Source: Bacillota bacterium (GTDB taxonomy: Bacteria; Bacillota; SHA-98; Ch115; JABLXJ01). Taken from it: a stretch of DNA of 64,000 nt. Shown here in pieces: positions 27,312-38,374 of the stretch. The stretch is from positions 124,001 to 188,000 of the forward strand of contig JABLXJ010000005.1 of NCBI GenBank assembly GCA_013178125.1. Direction: 5' to 3'. Position 1 is the first letter of the stretch. Each line of letters starts with the position of its first letter. Below the pieces are notes generated by a model. It saw only the letters and a program-made list of their open reading frames with translations, had not been told where the DNA came from and did no database searches. Position numbers and translations under genes: made by a program.

Positions 27312-28910
27312 TTATCTGCTCGTACCTTGACCTGAATCCGAATATCCCTGGATCTCGATGGGTTTCCCGGCAGAACGCTCGAGGGCAGCTTTTGCGAGTA
27401 TATAGTCATAAACGGCGAAGGCATGGTCGGCCTGGGCCTGAAGCAATGCCAGCTCGCTCGCTGCCAAGTCCCTCCCGGTTGCGAGCCCGGCTTCATACCT
27501 CAACCGTGTGACCCTGAGCGCTTCCTGGGCCTGGCTCACCCCGAGGTCGGCGCCTGCGACCGCTTCCTCCGCGGCCTGAAACGCATAATATGCCTCGCGC
27601 ACGGCAAGGGTTACCGAGGTCTCCTGGATCGATACGGCCCTTTCAAGCTGTCTGAGGTTGATCTCGGCCTGGAGCCTCTTCTCGCGACTCACGCCCCCGT
27701 CAAAGGGCGACCAGCTCAAGCCGACTCCGGCATACCAGCCTTTCAACTTCCTGTCCCCAATGGGGGAACCCATCGACCCTCCCGCCCCGCCTAGGGCGGT
27801 CTGCCCTGTGGTGCCTTCCTCGTGGATCCCTGTTATCTGCCACGCCAAGTTCCAGTCTGGACTCGCAAAATCAAGCCCTGCCGACCAGGTATCATCCGCA
27901 TAGCCTCCCTCAATGGTAACAACCGGCTTGCCTGCTTCGATCGTCTTCTCCAGCGTGAGCCGGCCCCTTGTGAGGTCGTCGCGGGCGCGCTGGACCTCGA
28001 CCCTGTGTTCGAGGGCGTGCGCCACCAGTTCATCGAGGTTCTCCTGGACAGGCTCATACTGGAGATCGCCTGCAAGGCGCACAGACATATCAAGATCCCG
28101 GCCCAGGGCCTGGTTGAACCGGGAGTATGCCGTTTTCAGCCTGGATTCGGCCCCCGACACGCCTGCTTCAGCCTTCCGGACCGACCGGCGGGCATCAAGG
28201 ACATCGGCCTCGATAGCGTTACCCGCCTGTTTTTTGGCCTCAGTATCTGTAAGCGCTACCCTGGCCTGCTCGAGCGAACGCTCCGCGAGGTCGAGCGACC
28301 TTTCCGCCTTGAGGACCTCTACATAGGCTGAAAGCACCGTGTATTTAACGCCTTCCCGGGCATCGGCCAGCATACGTTCAGCATCACTGACCCCCAACCG
28401 GGCATTCTGGACCTCGAAAGATGACCTCCCTATATACTTCCCCGTCGGGAGCACATCTCTCAACGAGATAGTCAACTGGCCCCCGGAATTCGTGACGCCG
28501 CTCCCGAGCTCCGAGGTGGATGCGTTAAATCCGGCCTCGAGGCTCATATTCGGCTCAAACGCCCCTTCAGCCTCGCGCTCCTTCGAGCCAGCCAGCCCCA
28601 GGGCATCTCTCGCCTGAATAACCTCCGGATTGTTTTCGAGGGCGATCTCAACGCTCCGGGCCAGGGTCAGGACCTCGCCGGTTGTCTGGGCAGCAAGGGC
28701 TACGTCGCCTCCTGCGTGCCCCCGCCCCAGACTGAGCCACATATACCCCGCATATAACAGCAGCAAGAGTAGCAGGATCGTTGAGACCCCGAACCTCCCG
28801 GTATCAAACCTCAATATTCTAGCTGGGGCTCGCAGCGCTCGCAGCAGCGCACGCGCCCCACGGCAGCAACACCCTCGTGCAGGCACAAGCCAGTCAACCA
28901 TATCCTGCAA
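27312..28910 (-). CDS. TolC-family outer-membrane efflux protein (first gene of the pump operon)
   Basis: 532 residues, second TolC/OEP protein of the operon. After an unusual basic, Cys-rich leader (RGCCCRGARALLRALRAP) comes a hydrophobic segment (STILLLLLLLYAGYMWLSLG), then two OEP repeats: VLTLARSVEIALENNPEVIQ and, near the end, TRLRYEAGLATGRDLAASEL. The start is TTG 28910, 4 bases after GGAGGT, or ATG 28901. It is not a close copy of the other TolC gene. Having one TolC at each end of macAB suggests either two alternative channels or a recent merger of two pumps. Confidence 0.88.
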   Translation of the reverse strand: MQDMVDWLVPARGCCCRGARALLRALRAPARILRFDTGRFGVSTILLLLLLLYAGYMWLSLGRGHAGGDVALAAQTTGEVLTLARSVEIALENNPEVIQARDALGLAGSKEREAEGAFEPNMSLEAGFNASTSELGSGVTNSGGQLTISLRDVLPTGKYIGRSSFEVQNARLGVSDAERMLADAREGVKYTVLSAYVEVLKAERSLDLAERSLEQARVALTDTEAKKQAGNAIEADVLDARRSVRKAEAGVSGAESRLKTAYSRFNQALGRDLDMSVRLAGDLQYEPVQENLDELVAHALEHRVEVQRARDDLTRGRLTLEKTIEAGKPVVTIEGGYADDTWSAGLDFASPDWNLAWQITGIHEEGTTGQTALGGAGGSMGSPIGDRKLKGWYAGVGLSWSPFDGGVSREKRLQAEINLRQLERAVSIQETSVTLAVREAYYAFQAAEEAVAGADLGVSQAQEALRVTRLRYEAGLATGRDLAASELALLQAQADHAFAVYDYILAKAALERSAGKPIEIQGYSDSGQGTSR

Positions 28911-29656
28911 TCTACCTCCATGTTACCATGATGCTAGGGCCCACCCTCATGATCCTATCCAGAACGAACAATAAAGATAAACAATATCCAGGCAATATAA
29001 ATAACGCTATATCCTACTAAAAGTTCCCGGTTGTGGCAATTAAATATGAGCACTTGATCTATAATTCCGCAGCCGCGGACTGCCCAAATCCATAATTGTC
29101 AATCGATACTTAACCGACATGCTATCACCCATAGCCCAGAGGCAAGTTAAGTATACCGCAGGTCAAGTCTCGCGTAAATCACCCGAAAGTATGAAAAATC
29201 TGAGGGGGATTGCCAATCAGCCCTCCGGGAGTATTGAGACCGTGGATTATTACCACCAATCATTACCACCAACTGACGTAGCACATTGTAGATATACATT
29301 TATAGATATAACGAAGCCATACGGATTTGAAGGCATCGGGCCTCACCATTATATGGATGATTTGGGCAACGGCTGGAGAAAATCGACGGTCTCAGCACTA
29401 ACATGCACATAACATACGATCCCCGATTATATTATACCTGGAATCGTTTCTCGAAACGATCCGTCCTGCCTGCCCTGCATGTCCTGGCCTGCGGCCAGGG
29501 GCCGGACCCCCCTAGGGCGAGATAAAATAAATAAGGATATACGCGAGACGCGCGCGGGACATGTGCGGCGGGACACGCGGCAAAACGCGCGGCGGGATAC
29601 GAACATCGGAATGCGCGCGTCGGAATGCGCGCTACACGCGAGAAGGGGGCGAAATC
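28911..29656. other. intergenic region with palindromes, no gene supported
   Basis: About 745 bases, A+T-rich in the left part. It contains an 18-base near-palindrome at 29443-29460 (ATCGTTTC-TC-GAAACGAT) directly after a TATTATACC box that could be a -10 element, and a hairpin CCTGGCC-TGC-GGCCAGG at 29483-29499. From 29520 to 29640 the sequence is made of CGCG-rich short repeats (CGGAATGCGCG occurs twice). A 97-codon frame at 29119-29412 shows no ribosome site and no recognisable protein. Confidence 0.45.
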
Positions 29657-29724
29657 ATGAGCAGCGATATCGTGGACGATGCTGTAGACGATAACGATGC
29701 TATGATGCTATAGACGATGACGCT

Positions 29725-30621
29725 GTGAACAATAATACCAGGGACCTCACGGAAATGGGGCCGGAGGGCTTGGACTGCCCAGATGGCTCGGAGGACTTTC
29801 TTGTGGCGCCCCGCGACATCTGTGACCTTTGCCAGGGGAACAGTGCCGCCCCTGTTCTGGAGCTTCCACCGCATAGGCTCGTCAGGTGCCAGCGGTGCGG
29901 GTTGATCTATGTTATCCCGCGCCCGCCCCTTGACGACATAATAAAGATCTACGACGAGGCCTACTTTACAGGGCAAGGCCCCGCCGGCTACAAGCCGGAT
30001 GAGAATTACCTGGGCGACGACTCCAGGCTCGACCTTTTCATCGAGCGAATGCTCTCAATAGAACACTACCGGAAGCCTCCTGGTTCTATGGTCGACGTTG
30101 GATGCGCGAGCGGTTTCTCACTCCGTGCGGCACGGGAGCGTGGCTGGGACTGCCTTGGTGTGGATGTATCAGACTTTGCGGTCAACTTCGCAAGGGAGCA
30201 GTATAACCTCAACGTAATCAGAGGAACCCTCCGCGACGCGACCCTGCCCGATGAAAGCATGGACGCCGTGACGATGTGGGACCTGATAGAGCATGTCCCC
30301 AGCCCCCTCCAGAAGTGCCTAGAGGCGAGCCGCATATTGAAACCCGGGGGAGCCCTGGGGCTCGCCACCCCTGACGCGGACGCCCCCGACCCCGATCCAG
30401 AGAACCGGGATCCTGCCAAAACGGCCTTCTGGCAGGCGGATCCCGGTGAACACCTTCAATACTTCTCCCCGGCCACGATCTGCCGGCTCCTCCATGAAAC
30501 AGGGTTTCACGTGGTGAGCCTCACTTCATTCGGCATCGGGGATCGCCGCCTGGGGTCAATGGAGGTGTATGCAATAAAGACGCGCCGGATTCCAACCCCG
30601 GTCCAGCGCGCCGAATCCTAA
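29725..30621 (+). CDS. class I SAM-dependent methyltransferase with zinc-ribbon-like N-terminus
   Basis: Up to 298 residues. An N-terminal Cys4 motif (ICDLCQGN then VRCQRCGLIYV) precedes the methyltransferase core: SAM motif MVDVGCASGFSLRAARERGW, acidic GVDVSDFAVNFA, motif DAVTMWDLIEHVPSPLQKC, and LKPGGALGLATPD. Layout and motifs match the sugar or polyketide-type methyltransferases that begin with a 'C..C...L.....RC..C' segment. The start is unclear: GTG 29725 has no ribosome site; ATG 29755 is possible; a strong site (AAGGGGG) precedes ATG 29657 in another frame (see findings). No sugar-pathway genes are adjacent, so the substrate is unknown. Confidence 0.85.
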   Translation: MNNNTRDLTEMGPEGLDCPDGSEDFLVAPRDICDLCQGNSAAPVLELPPHRLVRCQRCGLIYVIPRPPLDDIIKIYDEAYFTGQGPAGYKPDENYLGDDSRLDLFIERMLSIEHYRKPPGSMVDVGCASGFSLRAARERGWDCLGVDVSDFAVNFAREQYNLNVIRGTLRDATLPDESMDAVTMWDLIEHVPSPLQKCLEASRILKPGGALGLATPDADAPDPDPENRDPAKTAFWQADPGEHLQYFSPATICRLLHETGFHVVSLTSFGIGDRRLGSMEVYAIKTRRIPTPVQRAES

Positions 30622-30635
30622 ATTTCGACTCCATT

Positions 30636-31016
30636 CTAACCCCGATCCATGTCAAGCCTCTTGTTTAGGCCTGCGTGATCGTTGATGGGAAAGATCGAGC
30701 TCACCCGCGGGATCCTCGCGGCCTCCGAGGAAGCCGGGGCGACACGCCTCGCGTCACCCGCCCCAGGTGCCCTCGATACCAGCTCCCCGGCCAGGAAGGC
30801 CAGCCTGATCCCCTCCAGCGCCCAGCCCTGGTTGATTTTTTCCCTGATTTTCAAGAGAATCTCTATATCTCTCTGAGAGAACATCCTATGGTTGCCTCTG
30901 GAACGTGCAGGTGAAATCAGGCCGTAGGATTCGTAATAGCGAATCTGCCTCGCGGATAATGCGGTGAGTTTTTGCACTACGCCTATGGGGTAGACTGCTT
31001 CAGATAATGCGATCAT
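30636..31016 (-). CDS. glnR: GlnR-like MerR-family nitrogen regulator
   Basis: 126 residues. The N-terminus YPIGVVQKLTALSARQIRYYE then GLISPARSRGNHRMFSQRDI is close to GlnR/TnrA of Bacillus rather than to metal-sensing MerR proteins. The C-terminal tail is divergent and low in complexity, as expected for the glutamine-synthetase sensing end. It is transcribed away from amtB-glnK, and a consensus GlnR/TnrA box (31116-31132) lies between them. It probably represses or activates ammonium uptake according to nitrogen supply and may autoregulate. Convergent with the methyltransferase gene, 15 bases apart. Confidence 0.88.
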   Translation of the reverse strand: MIALSEAVYPIGVVQKLTALSARQIRYYESYGLISPARSRGNHRMFSQRDIEILLKIREKINQGWALEGIRLAFLAGELVSRAPGAGDARRVAPASSEAARIPRVSSIFPINDHAGLNKRLDMDRG

Positions 31017-31092
31017 GACCTCCCGCCTCCTGAGCTTGTTGATTCTGGCAGCCTTGCCCGCCTGACACTATCTTCCCACACCCGGGCCTAGA

Positions 31093-31098
31093 TGTCAA
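31093..31098 (-). promoter_or_regulatory. -35 element of the glnR-like gene
   Basis: Perfect TTGACA on the minus strand at 31093-31098, 17 bases upstream of the GlnR box edge. The -10 (GAAGAT, 17 bases further) is poor, so the promoter may depend on an activator. Confidence 0.35.
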
Positions 31099-31115
31099 AC
31101 TCTATGTTAGGTTTA

Positions 31116-31132
31116 TGTTATATAACATTACA
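31116..31132. promoter_or_regulatory. GlnR/TnrA operator
   Basis: TGTTA-N7-TTACA, an exact fit to the GlnR/TnrA consensus TGTNAN7TNACA. It is placed almost symmetrically, about 17 bases from the -35 boxes of the two divergent promoters. Confidence 0.85.
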
Positions 31133-31149
31133 AAAGCATGACGGTTTAA

Positions 31150-31179
31150 TTGACTCCCTCATCACACCGGCGTTAGAAT
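31150..31179 (+). promoter_or_regulatory. amtB promoter
   Basis: TTGACT (31150-31155), 18 bases, TAGAAT (31174-31179). Transcription would begin near 31186, leaving a leader of about 70 bases before amtB. Confidence 0.65.
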
Positions 31180-31257
31180 CTACCCAATAAGATTCCTCAT
31201 AAAACAAATCCATAAATCAATCCACCAATTCACAAATTCATGAAAGGGGTGTCCCGT

Positions 31258-33343
<2,086 letters not shown>

Positions 33344-33448
33344 GCTATATGAATTCAAATCAATTCACCTCAATTCGTTGGGTTAATTCAAATCCCTCAC
33401 CTCCGCCCCGCAATCCCGGCCAGGCGGGCAAGCCCCGTGCTGCTCGCC

Positions 33449-33500
33449 CGGCCGGTTCAACGGAAACCGGCCGATCCCAATCCCAACTGAACCGGCCGGC
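33449..33500. terminator. hairpin set between convergent glnK and HAD gene
   Basis: CGGCCGGTT (33449-33457) pairs with AACCGGCCG (33465-33473) over 9 base pairs, loop of 7; a third arm GAACCGGCCGGC (33489-33500) can also pair with the first. No T run follows. It is probably a shared transcription end for the two convergent units. Confidence 0.45.
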
Positions 33501-33566
33501 GGCCCTGGCTGCATGATTCCTTTCGTGCAGTCCAGGAAATTCATCGTATCAACTAGGCCGAGAGCC

Positions 33567-34613
33567 CTAAACATGAGGAAGACGGGCACCAGGATGGTGA
33601 CAGACGGAGATATCCTTTACGGATTCCAGAACCACGTCAGCCAGCGGCTCGAGGGCCTCCCGGGTCCCGGCGCCCGTCAGAACCCCGACCCTGCAGGCCA
33701 CGCTTGCGTTGTGGCCCGTCCGCATATCCGTTATGGTATCGCCGACATATACTGCCTCCCTGCAGCTCACCCCGAGTTCCTTACACACCCGGAATATGGC
33801 ATCCGGGTGGGGCTTGCCCCGCTCGACATCGTCCACACCAACAATTATATTTATGACATCCTCTAAACCGGCTGTCCTCAGGGTCGCCTCGGCCCGAGCG
33901 TGCGTATCGGTTGTCGCCACAGCCGTGGCCACGCCGACGGCTATGAGATCCCTTAGAATATCATAGGCGCCCTCTACCGGAATGCTGATAGCCTCGAGGC
34001 TGAGGCTGCGCTCAGCCTCGCTATACGCATTTTCCGCAATTATAAGGGCATCATCCCACCTGAAACCATGCTGGTAGAGGGTCGTAGCGGTCATGACAAC
34101 CTCATCGCGGCATGATGCCAGGACAAGCGGGCCCCGCCGGTCTATGGCCCCATCATCGCCGATGCCCAGCGTTGCCCTGTAGCTCGCGATGATCTCAGCG
34201 ATGGCCCCCTCGATGCCCTCGATATCCCCGACCTCCAGCCCCCGGCCTCCTTCTTGAGCCCGATCCTTCACCTGATACTGCCTCCGGCACTGCCTCTGAT
34301 GCTGTTTCTGATACTGCTCCTGATACTGCTCCTCCAGTTGTTCCTTCAATATCCTCGTCCTGAGCCCTGCCAGCTCTTCCCAGAGCCTGTAACCATCCAG
34401 TAGGGTCCCATCCTTGTCGAATATAACCGCAGAACAGGCCACCACCCTGGAGCCAAACCTGACCTCCACAGGCACCTCGATCCGTCCTCCCCCAAACGCC
34501 TTCTCTCTGTTTCTTCGCTCTTTGTCTCTCGTCTCTTGTCTCTTTAATCTCTTTTTTGTCTCTTTGCCCCTTTGTTTCTTTCTTTCCTTAATTTCTTTGT
34601 TGACCCGACCCAC
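33567..34613 (-). CDS. HAD-family phosphatase (phosphoglycolate-phosphatase-like) with low-complexity inserts
   Basis: 348 residues. HAD motif I VIFDKDGTLLDG, motif II ATTDTH, motif III/IV GKPHPDAIFRV and YVGDTITDMRTG are intact. Two features are unusual: a Lys/Arg-rich N-terminal tail of about 40 residues, and a Gln-rich insert in the cap (EQYQEQYQKQHQRQ) encoded by tandem CTGATACTGCTC-type repeats near 34310. The start is GTG 34613 after GAGGA; the real start may be further in, because homologues begin near VRFGSRVVACSAV. The substrate is unknown. Confidence 0.85.
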   Translation of the reverse strand: MGRVNKEIKERKKQRGKETKKRLKRQETRDKERRNREKAFGGGRIEVPVEVRFGSRVVACSAVIFDKDGTLLDGYRLWEELAGLRTRILKEQLEEQYQEQYQKQHQRQCRRQYQVKDRAQEGGRGLEVGDIEGIEGAIAEIIASYRATLGIGDDGAIDRRGPLVLASCRDEVVMTATTLYQHGFRWDDALIIAENAYSEAERSLSLEAISIPVEGAYDILRDLIAVGVATAVATTDTHARAEATLRTAGLEDVINIIVGVDDVERGKPHPDAIFRVCKELGVSCREAVYVGDTITDMRTGHNASVACRVGVLTGAGTREALEPLADVVLESVKDISVCHHPGARLPHV

Positions 34614-34850
34614 CTGTTCCTCAGCTGGCCCGCCCGTACGGCCAGCCCGCTTATTCCTATTCCTGCTCGCTTATTCCGTATGGCCACAACCCGATCAATT
34701 TTATTCCATATTATCATATCGAGCCTGAATGATCTAGAGGGCGGCGCGCCCTTTATTCCGTCCGATGGGCACTGCCGGAGGGGCGGGTAGCAAGCGGAAG
34801 AAATCCCATTTGCCCGTTTGCAGCGCGGTAGCGCAATGAATCCACAGTAT

Positions 34851-34859
34851 GATATAATT
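34851..34859 (+). promoter_or_regulatory. extended -10 promoter of phoPR
   Basis: TGATATAAT, i.e. TG-N-TATAAT, 36 bases before the phoP start codon. No good -35 is present, which fits an extended -10 promoter. Confidence 0.5.
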
Positions 34860-34894
34860 TCGATAGAAAACGCAAAAAGGGGCGAGGACCTGCT

Positions 34895-35590
34895 ATGGCA
34901 GCCAGGGTGCTCATAGTCGATGACGAGCCCTCGATAGTCGAGCTTGTGAAGTTCAACCTCGAAAAAGAGGGATTTACATGCACGGGCACGTATGACGGCG
35001 AGAGCGCGCTCGAGGCCGTCCGCCGCGATAAGCCCGATCTCGTCATACTGGATGTAATGCTCCCGAAAAAGGACGGCTTCGAGATATGCAAGATACTCCG
35101 GCAGGAGACCAAGATACCCATAATAATGCTTACGGCCAAGGATACCGAGGTGGACAAGATACTCGGGCTCGAGCTGGGGGCTGATGACTATATAACGAAG
35201 CCCTTCAGCCCACGGGAGCTAGTTGCAAGGGTGAGGGCGATCCTGAGACGCCTCGGAAAGGGAACCGGTGATAGTGGTTACGGCGGCTACCTCCAGGTGG
35301 GCGACCTCGTCCTGGATGAAGCGCGCCACGAGGCCTCCGTAGGCGGCCGGAAGCTGGATCTCACTCCCAAGGAGTTCGAGCTCCTCAGGCTGCTCATGAG
35401 CAACCGTGGTCGCGTTATGACCCGCGATTTTCTCCTGGAAACCCTCTGGGGTTATGAATACTATGGTGATACGCGCACGGTCGACGTCCATATCAGGCGC
35501 CTCCGGCAGAAGCTGGGTGATGACCCTGCCACGCCCAGGTATATCGAAACAGTCCACGGCGTCGGCTACAAAATCAAGGAGGCAACCTGA
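34895..35590 (+). CDS. phoP: OmpR/PhoB-family response regulator
   Basis: 231 residues. Receiver domain with D53 (VILDVMLPKKDG), Thr/Lys signature (MLTAKD, YITKPFSPREL), and a C-terminal winged helix (LTPKEFELLRLLMSNRG, DTRTVDVHIRRLRQKLG, YIETVHGVGYKI). It overlaps the phoR-like kinase by one base and precedes pstB, so a phosphate-starvation role is likely; the same subfamily includes WalR, which cannot be excluded by sequence alone. The ATG at 34895 follows GCGAGGA. Confidence 0.93.
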   Translation: MAARVLIVDDEPSIVELVKFNLEKEGFTCTGTYDGESALEAVRRDKPDLVILDVMLPKKDGFEICKILRQETKIPIIMLTAKDTEVDKILGLELGADDYITKPFSPRELVARVRAILRRLGKGTGDSGYGGYLQVGDLVLDEARHEASVGGRKLDLTPKEFELLRLLMSNRGRVMTRDFLLETLWGYEYYGDTRTVDVHIRRLRQKLGDDPATPRYIETVHGVGYKIKEAT

Positions 35591-37407
35591 TGATGATAAG
35601 GAACTGGAGCATCCTCGCAAGGCTCACCCTCGCATTCTTTCTTCTGATCCTGCTCGCCACGATCCTGACGACGGTGAACTTGAATGGTGCGATTGGGCAA
35701 TACTATCTCGATAAGATGGACTCATCTCTTTCATCCAGCACGGCGCTCATCGCCGACATGCTCCAGGCTTACACCCTTTCAGAGTCAAACCGCGCCGTGC
35801 TCCAGCCCCTGGCGCAGGACCTCGCGCGCAAATCTCAGGCCCGAGTCACGATAATCGGCAAGGATGGGATTGTCCTCGCCGATTCGCAGGAAAACCCCAT
35901 GAGAATGGATAATCACAGGTATAAGCCCGAGATCCAGAGCGCCTTCTCCGGGAAGATCGGCAGGGAAATGCGCCATGATTCTGCAGGCGGAGCCGCCATA
36001 AAATATGTGGCCCTCCCCATCATGAAGGATGGGCAACTGGCGGGCGCGGTCAGGCTATCCATGCCTCTCACGGAGATTCATAGGGTTATCGCGGGCATCC
36101 GGGGCATGCTCATCAGGATGTCTCTGATATCGATCCTTCTCTCGCTTGCGCTCGCCTACCTCATCGCGCGAACCTTCACCGACCCCCTCCGGGAGATGCT
36201 GGAAGCGGCACTCGCGGTCGCCAACGGCGATTTCGGGCGAAGGCTTCACGTCACCTACGGTGGGGAACTGGGCAGGCTCGCCTCAGCGCTGAACGAGATG
36301 TCCCGGCGGCTCAAAGAGACTATACGCAGCATGGCCGATGATAAGAACAAGGTCCAGGCGATCCTCGCCAGCATGGTGGATGGGGTGATCGCCGTCGATA
36401 ACGAGAGCCGGGTCATGCTCTTGAACCCCGCGGCCTGCAGGCTGTTTGGGGTGAGCGAGGAGGCGGCGCTGGGCCGGAAGATACTCGAGGTCATACGCAA
36501 CTCCGAGCTCGCGGACGCCTTTACGGCTTCAACCCGGCAACAAGATGCCGGGGATGAAGTCAGCGTAAAAGAGTTCCGGGTCTTTTCCCCCGAGGAGATG
36601 ACGCTCCGAGTTCACGTTACCGGAATCAGGGGCGAAAACGGGAGCGCCCTGCCCGTAGGCGCAGTGGCCGTGATTCAGGATGTAACCGAGCTCAGGCGGC
36701 TCGAGCAGGTCCGGACGGAGTTTGTCGGGAATGTATCCCACGAGCTCAGAACCCCCCTGACCTCCATAAAGGGATTCGTCGAGACCCTCCTGGATGGCGC
36801 CGTGGAGGAACCCCAGATGGGAAGGAAATTCCTGAAGATAATCCAAAAGGAAGCCAATCGCCTCGAAGCGCTGATAAGCGACCTGCTCGACCTTTCGAGG
36901 ATCGAATCGAAAAATTTCGAGCTGCGGAAACGCCCTGCACGACTCCGGAAGATCGCCGAAAACGCCATAGCCACACTCGAGTTCAAGGCTAAGGAGAAGA
37001 ATCTTCAGGTAGAGGTGTTGATTCCGCAGAATATGGGGAGTGTGCCCGTGGATAGGGACCTCCTTCTCCAGGTCTTCGTAAATCTCGTTGATAATTCGAT
37101 TAAATATACCCCTGAAAACGGAATTATAACGATAAGTGCGGTGGAGGACTCCGACTGGGTCACCGTGAGCGTCAGCGATACGGGCATCGGCATCCCAAGG
37201 CAGCACCTGTCGAGACTCTTCGAGAGGTTCTACCGGGTCGACAAGGCCAGGTCGAGGGATGTGGGCGGGACGGGGCTCGGTCTGGCCATCGTGAAGCACA
37301 TCGTCGAACGCCACGGCGGCAGGGTAAGCGTCGAGAGCGAGGTCGGCAGGGGCACGAGCGTGAGCTTTACGCTCCCCAGGCGGAATCAACCCCCCTCCTT
37401 AACATGA
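35590..37407 (+). CDS. phoR: PhoR-type membrane histidine kinase
   Basis: 605 residues. TM1 (LTLAFFLLILLATILTTV), an extracytoplasmic sensor domain of about 140 residues, TM2 (SLISILLSLALAYLIARTFT), HAMP (RTFTDPLREMLEAALAVANG), PAS (IRSMADDKNKVQAILASMVD), HisKA with FVGNVSHELRTPLTSIKGF, and HATPase (NLVDNSIKYTPENG, DTGIGIPRQHLSRLFERFYR, GGTGLGLAIVKHIV). Partner of the preceding regulator (stop and start codons overlap). The stop codon overlaps the PhoP box upstream of pstB. Confidence 0.94.
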   Translation: MMIRNWSILARLTLAFFLLILLATILTTVNLNGAIGQYYLDKMDSSLSSSTALIADMLQAYTLSESNRAVLQPLAQDLARKSQARVTIIGKDGIVLADSQENPMRMDNHRYKPEIQSAFSGKIGREMRHDSAGGAAIKYVALPIMKDGQLAGAVRLSMPLTEIHRVIAGIRGMLIRMSLISILLSLALAYLIARTFTDPLREMLEAALAVANGDFGRRLHVTYGGELGRLASALNEMSRRLKETIRSMADDKNKVQAILASMVDGVIAVDNESRVMLLNPAACRLFGVSEEAALGRKILEVIRNSELADAFTASTRQQDAGDEVSVKEFRVFSPEEMTLRVHVTGIRGENGSALPVGAVAVIQDVTELRRLEQVRTEFVGNVSHELRTPLTSIKGFVETLLDGAVEEPQMGRKFLKIIQKEANRLEALISDLLDLSRIESKNFELRKRPARLRKIAENAIATLEFKAKEKNLQVEVLIPQNMGSVPVDRDLLLQVFVNLVDNSIKYTPENGIITISAVEDSDWVTVSVSDTGIGIPRQHLSRLFERFYRVDKARSRDVGGTGLGLAIVKHIVERHGGRVSVESEVGRGTSVSFTLPRRNQPPSLT

Positions 37408-37452
37408 TGTTAACATTCCGGAAACGTGGGGTTTACCGCCATTTTGTAGAAT
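37399..37452 (+). promoter_or_regulatory. PhoP box and -10 of pstB
   Basis: TTAACA (37399-37404), 5 bases, TTAACA (37410-37415): exact copies of the Bacillus PhoP-binding repeat with standard spacing. The first copy covers the phoR stop. A TAGAAT at 37447-37452 is a suitable -10; there is no -35, as expected for a PhoP-activated promoter. Confidence 0.75.
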
Positions 37453-37491
37453 TTAATTTGTCCCCGTTTGATAAGCTGGGAGGAAAGTGCG

Positions 37492-38259
37492 ATGGACCCA
37501 AGGCTCGCTTATAAAATCGTTACCCGTGACCTCTCGGTCTACTATGGCGACGCGCCAGCCTTGAAGGATGTGAACCTATCGATACCCGTGAAAAGCGTCA
37601 CCGCCTTGATCGGGCCGTCGGGTTGCGGGAAATCAACCTTCTTGAGAACCCTGAACCGGATGAACGACCTCGTCGATAATGCTAGGATCCACGGCGAGGT
37701 TCTCCTGGATAACCAGAACATCTACAACCCTGAAACGGACATTATCAGCCTGAGGAAGCGCCTGGGCATGGTTTTCCAGAAGCCAAACCCGTTCCCGATG
37801 ACGATCTTCGACAATATCGCCTACGGGCCGAGGGTGCACGGCCTGAGGGACCGGCAGAGGCTAGCTGAGATCGTCGAAAAAAGTCTTATAGCGGCGGCCC
37901 TCTGGGACGAGGTCAAAGACCGGCTCAGAGATTCCGCCTTGAGCCTTTCAGGCGGCCAGCAGCAGAGGCTTTGTATCGCACGGCTCCTCGCAGTCGAGCC
38001 TGAGGTGCTTCTGATGGATGAGCCATGCTCGGCGCTGGACCCCATATCCACCTCGAGGATCGAGGACCTGATCCAGGAGTTGAAGCGGGAGTATACGATC
38101 GTGATCGTGACCCATAATATGCAGCAGGCCGGCAGGGTTTCGGATTATACAGGATTCTTCCTCACAGGCGAACTGGTGGAATTTGGACGCACCAGCGCGC
38201 TTTTTGAAAACCCGGCCGACCGCCGCACAGAGGATTACATAACGGGCAGGTTTGGTTGA
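37492..38259 (+). CDS. pstB: phosphate ABC transporter ATPase
   Basis: 255 residues. PstB signatures: [20 protein letters not shown], Walker [60 protein letters not shown], Walker [16 protein letters not shown]. The ATG at 37492 follows GGGAGG by 8 bases. The membrane and binding-protein genes pstSCA and phoU are not adjacent; they must be elsewhere, so this gene sits alone with its regulators phoPR. Confidence 0.96.
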   Translation: MDPRLAYKIVTRDLSVYYGDAPALKDVNLSIPVKSVTALIGPSGCGKSTFLRTLNRMNDLVDNARIHGEVLLDNQNIYNPETDIISLRKRLGMVFQKPNPFPMTIFDNIAYGPRVHGLRDRQRLAEIVEKSLIAAALWDEVKDRLRDSALSLSGGQQQRLCIARLLAVEPEVLLMDEPCSALDPISTSRIEDLIQELKREYTIVIVTHNMQQAGRVSDYTGFFLTGELVEFGRTSALFENPADRRTEDYITGRFG

Positions 38260-38330
38260 TCGGCCTGCCGCCCCCGTTAGACCGGCTGATAGGCCTGCAA
38301 CCCGGTGGGGTTGTGAAGCAACTGGGGGTC

Positions 38331-38359
38331 TTGAAGTAAGCGGGAGCGTATGATATATT
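38331..38359 (+). promoter_or_regulatory. proS leader promoter
   Basis: TTGAAG (38331-38336), 17 bases, TATATT (38354-38359). The start would be near 38366, only about 9 bases before the hairpin at 38375. Confidence 0.65.
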
Positions 38360-38374
38360 GGATTCATAGACCCG

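Noticed and set aside
29119-29412. 97-codon plus-strand frame
   Set aside because: No ribosome site, no recognisable protein, odd composition.
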